64,000 bases of DNA from Bacteroidia bacterium. GTDB taxonomy: Bacteria; Bacteroidota; Bacteroidia; B-17B0; Aurantibacillaceae. A model generated the notes under the pieces. It did not search any database, was not told where the DNA came from, and saw only the letters and a program-made list of their open reading frames with translations. Positions 62,527 to 64,000 of the stretch are shown piece by piece. The stretch spans positions 310,001-374,000 of the forward strand of contig JAEUTO010000014.1 in NCBI GenBank assembly GCA_016787785.1, written 5' to 3'. Position 1 is the stretch's first letter. Every line of letters starts with the position of its first letter. The position numbers were made by a program, and so were the translations under genes.

Positions 62527-64000
62527 GTGAAGCACAGTTCATTAAAAATCAAAAGCATTTATTACTTTGTTTTATTTGCTTTTTTTGCCACTACTGTTTT
62601 CTCGCAGGATAAACAACTGAAAGAGCTGGAAGATCTTGCTCAACAAAGCTTTCAGAGAAAAAAATATGATTCATCTTTGATTTTTGCTGAGCAGTTATCA
62701 ATAGCCTCTAAAGAAAAAAACTCCAATTACTACCGGATATCTGCCATTTTTCTTAAAGGAAATGTTTTTGCACAGCTCAACAACGAAAAAAAAGCTGCAG
62801 ATCTGTTTTACGACGCGCTTAAGTTGTGTAACGATACAACGGCGGACTTTTTAAAAGCCGGCATCTACAATGAGCTTGGCATTTTAAGTTTTCACCGTAA
62901 TAACCCGGCTATTGCAAAATCATACTATCGCGAAGAAATAAAAATACGACGGGCGATGAAGGATGACTTTCGTGTTTCTAACTGCCTTATTAATTTAAGT
63001 ACTATGCACCGACGGCTGGGTGAAGTTGACAGTTCTGCATTTCTGCTAAAACAAGTAAGAATATTAGCGGAAAAAATAAATAACAAGCAATTATCTGCTC
63101 ACTATCTACAGGCACAGGGCGCTCATTGGCAAACATTAAATAATCTTGACTCTGCAGAAATATATTACTTAAAAGCGCTTGATCTATGGAAAAAATTAAA
63201 TAACAAAAGAGATGAGATGATCCCTCTTTTTAATTTAGGTTTGATATACCATTTAAAAAACGACTTTAAAAAAGCGCTGGAAACCTATTTAGAGGTTGAA
63301 AAAATTACGAACGAATATAATCTGGACAACTATAAACTAACACTTTACGGTAACCTTGCCGAAGCCTATTCCGACCTTAAAGATTATAAACGCTCTGCAG
63401 AGTATTTTAGAAAACATATTGAAACTAATAACGCAAACCAAAAAAAAGAAATAAGTGAATTTACTGCCAGGCTAGACAGACAATTTAAAATAGAAAAAAA
63501 CGAGATCGTACAAAAACAAAAAGAAGAGATAGCAGCGCAAACAATAGAGATACAAGAGCAGAACCGTCGCATTTATCTTTCGCTTATTGCTATTATACTT
63601 ATTGTGGGCATTATGGTGGTTTTGGTTTTCTATTTTAACTTTAAAAAACGACTAAATATAAAAATAGAAGAAGCCAAGAAAAAATTCTTTTCGAATGTGG
63701 TGCACGAGATCCGCACACCACTTAGCATGATACAGGCACCTTTAACCGTATTAAAAAAGAAATTAAATTCAACAGATGATCAGCAAAACATCGAACTGGC
63801 CGAGCGCAACATAAAACGTTTGAACGAATTAGTTAATCAAATGTTAGACATTTCGAAAATAGACTCCGTAAAATATAAACTTAACGAGACCTTTGGCGAT
63901 ATTGAATTATTTTACGACCAACTTTTAATTACCTATACAAAGATCGCAATAGAGAAGAACATTAGCCTGTTACACAACTTTGTTATACCCAACAAAGTCG
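62527..64000 (+). CDS. TPR-containing sensor histidine kinase, partial
   Basis: Open to the window end, at least 491 residues. A GTG at 62,527 gives signal peptide MKHSSLKIKSIYYFVLFAFF ... FSQ. About six TPR-like units follow (residues 30-310), then a coiled coil, a membrane segment near 350-370 (LSLIAIILIVGIMVVLVFYF) and HisKA with the phosphoacceptor His393 in VVHEIRTPLSMIQAPL. The ATPase part lies beyond 64,000; many Bacteroidota relatives end with a receiver and AraC domain. Likely a periplasmic TPR sensor. Confidence 0.85.
   Translation, partial: MKHSSLKIKSIYYFVLFAFFATTVFSQDKQLKELEDLAQQSFQRKKYDSSLIFAEQLSIASKEKNSNYYRISAIFLKGNVFAQLNNEKKAADLFYDALKLCNDTTADFLKAGIYNELGILSFHRNNPAIAKSYYREEIKIRRAMKDDFRVSNCLINLSTMHRRLGEVDSSAFLLKQVRILAEKINNKQLSAHYLQAQGAHWQTLNNLDSAEIYYLKALDLWKKLNNKRDEMIPLFNLGLIYHLKNDFKKALETYLEVEKITNEYNLDNYKLTLYGNLAEAYSDLKDYKRSAEYFRKHIETNNANQKKEISEFTARLDRQFKIEKNEIVQKQKEEIAAQTIEIQEQNRRIYLSLIAIILIVGIMVVLVFYFNFKKRLNIKIEEAKKKFFSNVVHEIRTPLSMIQAPLTVLKKKLNSTDDQQNIELAERNIKRLNELVNQMLDISKIDSVKYKLNETFGDIELFYDQLLITYTKIAIEKNISLLHNFVIPNKV

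Overview
The window is a chromosomal segment of an AT-rich (roughly 38% GC by eye) member of the Bacteroidota. Four proteins carry a C-terminal type IX secretion (Por) sorting domain: a subtilase, an ice-binding-like protein, a beta-propeller protein and a polysaccharide deacetylase. Other lineage marks are an HU-CCDC81/SPOR protein, a FadL/OmpP1 porin, MlaDEF-type lipid transport, A-rich leaders without clear Shine-Dalgarno sequences, and a textbook Bacteroidota promoter (TTTG-N19-TAnnTTTG) in front of the single tRNA. No rRNA, CRISPR array, prophage or transposase gene is visible. Genus or family cannot be fixed from the sequence alone; the tandem ice-binding domains would suit a cold or freshwater habitat, but that is inference.

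Layout. 1-1,060: accessory-looking block with two convergent hypothetical ORFs between bulged hairpins that share a motif, then a 41-residue lipoprotein. 1,161-8,003: ung, a MORN-like protein, a minus-strand operon (lipoprotein, secreted subtilase, MFS transporter, CoA-binding protein, ElaA acetyltransferase) and a DUF1571-like protein with a LysM-like insertion. 8,141-12,215: HU/SPOR protein, AAA ATPase plus DEAD-box helicase, lipoprotein. 12,284-16,556: five-gene operon of UbiA prenyltransferase, type III polyketide synthase, methyltransferase, FAD oxidoreductase and a membrane protein, probably making a prenylated or lipid-like aromatic polyketide. 16,615-19,154: mlaE-mlaF-mlaD-like lipid transporter. 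19,433-24,030: eRF1-like protein, CsbD, tandem ice-binding protein, response regulator, secreted propeller.

24,063-29,539 is the imuA-imuB-dnaE2 mutagenesis cassette with a likely operator upstream, followed by tRNA-Glu and mgtE. 31,389-37,118 is a housekeeping run (serA, DUF1015, DUF418, YggS, EamA transporter, HEAT-like protein). 37,193-40,092 holds a FadL-like porin and a Tyr/Gly/Asn-rich lipoprotein. 40,232-44,335 holds proS, an unknown helical protein, a thioesterase and a glycosyltransferase.

44,336-44,771 is a repeat-rich intergenic region with nested palindromes. It precedes a three-gene SMC-like operon (44,772-50,444) that I read as an MksF-MksE-MksB / JetA-JetB-JetC condensin with no JetD/MksG nuclease next to it. 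This is one of the two most interesting loci, the other being the polyketide operon.

50,468-64,000: a TapB/DUF3108-like protein, a gene remnant, a split YeeE/YedE sulfur transporter pair, a TPR-SpoIIE phosphatase, several metabolic enzymes, MtfA-like peptidase, two paralogous Cys-containing small lipoproteins, the secreted deacetylase, and a TPR histidine kinase cut by the window end.
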